Part shown: positions 13,969 through 16,027 of the stretch, piece after piece
Layout: every line of letters begins with the position of its first letter
Numbering within the stretch: the first letter of the stretch is position 1
Assembly: GCA_046598935.1 (NCBI GenBank)
Contig: JBKJHW010000136.1
Location: forward strand, 1 to 16,027
DNA length: 16,027 nt
Source of the DNA: SCUN01 sp046598935
GTDB taxonomy: Bacteria > Acidobacteriota > Vicinamibacteria > Vicinamibacterales > SCN-69-37
Direction of reading: 5' to 3'
Made by a program: the position numbers and the translations under genes
The notes under the pieces: generated by a model
Seen by the model: the letters and a program-made list of their open reading frames with translations, nothing else
The model's database searches: none
Told to the model about the DNA's origin: nothing

Positions 13969-14889
13969 GTGCTAGTTTTTCTGCTGCGCCGCATCGCGAT
14001 GACGATTCCCGTCATTTTTGGTGTGGCGACCCTGGTCTTTTCACTGATTCACCTCGTTCCGGGTGATCCCGCGCAGTCAATGCTCGGCGAATCCGCCGCG
14101 CAGGGCGACGTCGCCGAGCTTCGCGCGCGACTGGGGCTCGACCGGCCGTTGCTCTCTCAGTACGCGGACTACATGCTCGGCGCCGTCCGCGGCGATCTCG
14201 GCAATTCCTTCCGCTACGGCACGCCGGTCACGAAAGAAATCGGCGCGCGCCTGGCGAAGACCGCGCAGCTTGCCCTCGCGGCGATGGCGGTCGCGATTCT
14301 GATCGCGGTCCCGCTCGGCACGATCGCGGCGGTGTTCAAGGGCCGCGCGATCGATCAAGCCGCCATGACCGCGTCGCTCGTCGGCGTGTCGCTTCCCAAC
14401 TTCTGGCTGGGCCCCGTACTCGCGATGATCTTTGCCGTGGGCCTCGGGTGGCTGCCGGTATCAGGCGCGGGCACGCCGGCCCATCTCGTTCTGCCGGCCG
14501 TGACGCTCGGCGCGGCGCTTGCCGCCGTGCTCGCGCGTCTCACGCGCGCCAGCGTCATCGAGGAGCTGCAGGAGTTGTACGTGGTTGCGGCGCGCGCGCG
14601 CGGCTTGTCGCGCTGGCGCGCGATCGTCCGCCACGCGCTTCGAAACAGTCTCGTCCCCGTCGTAACGGTAATCGGTCTGCAGTTCGGCGCCGTGCTCACC
14701 GGCACGATCATCACCGAGACGATCTTCGCGTGGCCGGGCCTTGGCCGCCTTCTCATCCAGGCGATCGGCTTCCGCGACTATCCGCTCGTCCAGGCCTGCA
14801 TCCTCTTTATTGCCGTGACCTACGTCGCGATGAATTTGCTCGTCGATCTCGCCTACGGATGGCTCGATCCCCGCATACGCGTCAAATGA
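13969..14889 (+). CDS. dppB: ABC transporter permease, DppB/OppB type
   Basis: A 306-residue inner-membrane permease of the peptide/nickel importer family. The N-terminus FLLRRIAMTIPVIFGVATLVF and HLVPGDPA at 28-35 is the DppB hallmark. A periplasmic loop (LGLDRPLLSQYADYM, RGDLGNSF) follows, then membrane helices at about 96-122, 136-160, 170-190, 228-255 and 273-297. The EAA-type loop that docks the ATPase is at about 204-230 (YVVAARARGLSRWRAIVRHALRNSLVP). GTG 13969 is the start that gives a full first helix; there is only a weak ribosome-binding site. It lies 13 bp after the activator stop and is followed after 13 bp by the partner permease. No ATPase or solute-binding protein gene is adjacent. 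The substrate (peptide, nickel or sugar oligomer) cannot be told from the permease alone. Confidence 0.92.
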   Translation: MLVFLLRRIAMTIPVIFGVATLVFSLIHLVPGDPAQSMLGESAAQGDVAELRARLGLDRPLLSQYADYMLGAVRGDLGNSFRYGTPVTKEIGARLAKTAQLALAAMAVAILIAVPLGTIAAVFKGRAIDQAAMTASLVGVSLPNFWLGPVLAMIFAVGLGWLPVSGAGTPAHLVLPAVTLGAALAAVLARLTRASVIEELQELYVVAARARGLSRWRAIVRHALRNSLVPVVTVIGLQFGAVLTGTIITETIFAWPGLGRLLIQAIGFRDYPLVQACILFIAVTYVAMNLLVDLAYGWLDPRIRVK

Positions 14890-14907
14890 GGATACGCGTG
14901 AAATGAG
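14875..14907 (+). repeat. 17-bp tandem duplication at the dppB/dppC junction
   Basis: The unit ATACGCGTCAAATGAG at 14875-14890 recurs as ATACGCGTGAAATGAG at 14892-14907 with one mismatch. The first copy encodes the IRVK-stop end of DppB; the second encodes the same words but lies after the stop and supplies the ATG and first bases of dppC. It looks like a recent local duplication that created the present spacer and start context. Confidence 0.75.
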
Positions 14908-15712
14908 ATATCGCTACTCCATGACATTTCGCGTCGGGCTGTTCTTCGTGGGGGCGATCGTGGCCCTGGCGGTCATCGGGCCGTGGCTCGTCCCGTACGA
15001 TCCGTCAGCGCAGCAACTGCCGCTTCGTCTGCAGGCGCCGTCGCTCGCGCATCCGCTCGGCCTCGACGAACTCGGCCGCGACATCCTTGCGCGCCTTACT
15101 GTGGGCGCGCGCATCTCGCTGCTGGTGGGTCTCGCAGTCGTTTCGGTGTCGGCGACGGCAGGCCTGCTGATCGGCTCCATCGCCGGGTACGCCGGCGGCT
15201 GGACCGACACGATCGTCGGGCGCGTGATGGATGTGCTGCTCGCGTTTCCGGGCATCCTGCTGTCCATCGCGCTCGTCGCGGTCCTCGGGCCGAGCCTCTC
15301 GCACGTCGTCCTCGCGCTGGTCGTCGGCGGGTGGGTCGGGTACGCGCGTCTTGCGCGCGGGCAGGCCTTGAAGCTTCGAGAACTGGAATTCGTGCAGGCC
15401 GCGCGCGCGCTCGGCGCGCCCACGTGGCGAGTCCTGCGCGACCACGTCATTCCCGGCACGTTGCCGGCGTTGATCGTGCAGGCCACGCTCGGCATGGCGG
15501 GGGCGATCATTGCGGAAGCCTCGCTCAGTTTTCTCGGTCTCGGGGTGCAGCCGCCGACACCGAGTTGGGGGACGATGCTGGATGCGGGGCGCGGGCATCT
15601 TCTCGATGCGCCGCATCTCACCTTGGTGCCGGGTTTGGCAATTGCCGTGCTCGTGCTCGGGCTTAACTTCGTTGGTGACGGTCTCAGAGATCGTCTGTCG
15701 CCCAAGGGCTAA
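14903..15712 (+). CDS. dppC: ABC transporter permease, DppC/OppC type
   Basis: A 269-residue inner-membrane permease that pairs with the DppB-type protein. The first helix is at about 10-30, followed by the DppC hallmark HPLGLDELGRDILARLTVGARISL at 50-73 (last periplasmic segment before the core). Core helices are at about 74-97, 113-145, 188-212 and 242-258. The EAA loop EFVQAARALGAPTWRVLRDH at 162-181 contacts the ATPase, and EASLSFLGLGVQPPTPSWG at 205-223 is strongly conserved. ATG 14903 is 13 bp after the dppB stop; a GAGG at 14888-14891, 11 bases before the ATG, may serve as ribosome-binding site. The downstream neighbour is convergent, so no ATPase genes belong to this unit within the window. 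DppD/DppF and a binding protein must come from elsewhere if the importer works. Confidence 0.92.
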   Translation: MRYRYSMTFRVGLFFVGAIVALAVIGPWLVPYDPSAQQLPLRLQAPSLAHPLGLDELGRDILARLTVGARISLLVGLAVVSVSATAGLLIGSIAGYAGGWTDTIVGRVMDVLLAFPGILLSIALVAVLGPSLSHVVLALVVGGWVGYARLARGQALKLRELEFVQAARALGAPTWRVLRDHVIPGTLPALIVQATLGMAGAIIAEASLSFLGLGVQPPTPSWGTMLDAGRGHLLDAPHLTLVPGLAIAVLVLGLNFVGDGLRDRLSPKG

Positions 15713-15721
15713 AAGCTATTC

Positions 15722-15826
15722 ACCTTTGAGGGCCATGGAGGGCCGTGGGGAAACCTGTCTCAGTCTTTCAAAGAGCCTTTTGAAAACAGATTGGTTTCTC
15801 CATGGCTCCCCATGGCCCTCCAAGGT
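15722..15826. repeat. Long imperfect inverted repeat between convergent genes (34-bp arms), possible terminator or dispersed element
   Basis: The left arm 15722-15755 and right arm 15793-15826 are reverse complements at 29 of 34 positions. Three of the five differences become G-U pairs in plus-strand RNA. An inner stem TTTCAAA/TTTGAAA (15766-15772 with 15779-15785) caps the loop. Each arm carries CCATGG or a close variant. No T-run follows directly on the plus strand, so a classic intrinsic terminator is not evident. Its place between convergent 3' ends suits a shared terminator, a stability element or a REP-doublet-like mobile repeat. Confidence 0.75.
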
Positions 15827-15836
15827 TGGCCGGAGA

Positions 15837-16027
15837 TTAGCGAAGCAGCCGTTTCAATCTCAGTAGCTCAGCGTTCTTCGGCTCTTGCGCCAGCGCCTGG
15901 GCGAGGGTTGCTCTCGCTTTGTCGACGTTTCCCGATCTGAATTGCGCTTCGGCGAGCGAGCCGAGGGTTGACGCGTCGCGTTCGCCGGCGTCGATCGCGC
16001 GCTGTAAAAACTCGACCGCCGTGGCCG
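15837..16027 (-). CDS. TPR-repeat protein (C-terminal part only)
   Basis: The last 62 codons of a minus-strand gene that enters from beyond the right edge and ends in TAA. The visible protein has tetratricopeptide-like helix pairs: ATAVEFLQRAIDAGERDASTLGSLAEAQFRSGNVDKARATLAQALAQEPKN is read as one and a half repeats, with the usual Ala/Leu/Pro pattern (SLAEAQFRSGN, KARATLAQALAQEPKN) and a closing basic helix ELLRLKRLLR. Tandem TPRs mediate protein contacts; nothing more specific can be said from this fragment. It is convergent with dppC, separated by 124 bp that contain the inverted repeat. Confidence 0.75.
   Translation of the reverse strand, partial: ATAVEFLQRAIDAGERDASTLGSLAEAQFRSGNVDKARATLAQALAQEPKNAELLRLKRLLR

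Noticed and set aside
15713..15836. Insertion sequence or gene in the dppC-TPR gap
   Set aside because: No transposase frame or target duplication is seen; only the inverted repeat is supported. A small non-autonomous repeat remains possible.
1..16027. CRISPR arrays, tRNA, rRNA, riboswitches, phage or integrase genes
   Set aside because: Reading both strands showed no regular spaced repeats, no cloverleaf with tRNA landmarks, no rRNA stretches and no recombinase or phage-type protein.

Overview
This is a gene-dense, high-GC bacterial chromosomal window with almost no intergenic DNA. It looks like a diderm soil-type bacterium, most likely Acidobacteriota (Vicinamibacteria-like). That placement is inference. 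It rests on a BamD lipoprotein (outer membrane), a def-fmt-rsmB-PASTA-rpe gene order, a very large multidomain sigma-54 activator, frequent GTG/TTG starts and weak or absent Shine-Dalgarno sequences. No rRNA, tRNA, CRISPR array or insertion sequence was seen. No stretch longer than 300 bases lacks a gene; the real intergenic spaces are 2692-2734, 10990-11126 and 15713-15836.

Left part (1-2691): the 3' end of a PIN-domain (VapC/FitB-type) toxin gene on the plus strand meets a minus-strand pair, with overlapping stop codons. The pair is a sugar-1-phosphate nucleotidyltransferase followed by a phosphomannomutase/phosphoglucomutase, joined by an ATGA overlap. Together these two enzymes could turn a hexose-6-phosphate into an NDP-sugar for the cell envelope. 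Divergent from them by 43 bp is pgsA (phosphatidylglycerophosphate synthase), whose end overlaps the end of bamD by 35 bp.

Centre (3291-10989, minus strand): a nine-gene run, read as aroC, def, fmt, rsmB, a PASTA membrane protein, rpe, a YbgC-type thioesterase, an NAD-dependent sugar epimerase and bamD. Neighbours overlap by 4 bp or are 2-15 bp apart, so this is very probably one operon. It combines initiator-methionine processing (fmt, def), rRNA methylation (rsmB), central carbon and aromatic metabolism (rpe, aroC) and envelope building (PASTA protein, epimerase, bamD). The PASTA protein sits where Firmicutes have the prpC-prkC-rsgA genes, but no kinase domain is present.

Right part (10990-15712, plus strand): a 137-bp divergent region separates aroC from a 942-residue sigma-54 activator gene. 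It holds two outward-facing -24/-12-like elements placed almost symmetrically around a perfect 14-bp palindrome. The activator has a degenerate N-terminal NTPase-like region, a helical-repeat region, a GAF-like region, an AAA+ domain and a Fis-type helix-turn-helix. Its sigma-54 contact motif reads GAFTHA instead of GAFTGA. Two DppB/DppC-type permease genes follow at 13-bp spacings, with no ATPase or binding-protein genes beside them.

The right end has a long imperfect inverted repeat between dppC and the convergent 3' end of a TPR-protein gene. The most interesting parts are the divergent sigma-54-like control region, the altered activator motif and the inverted repeat.
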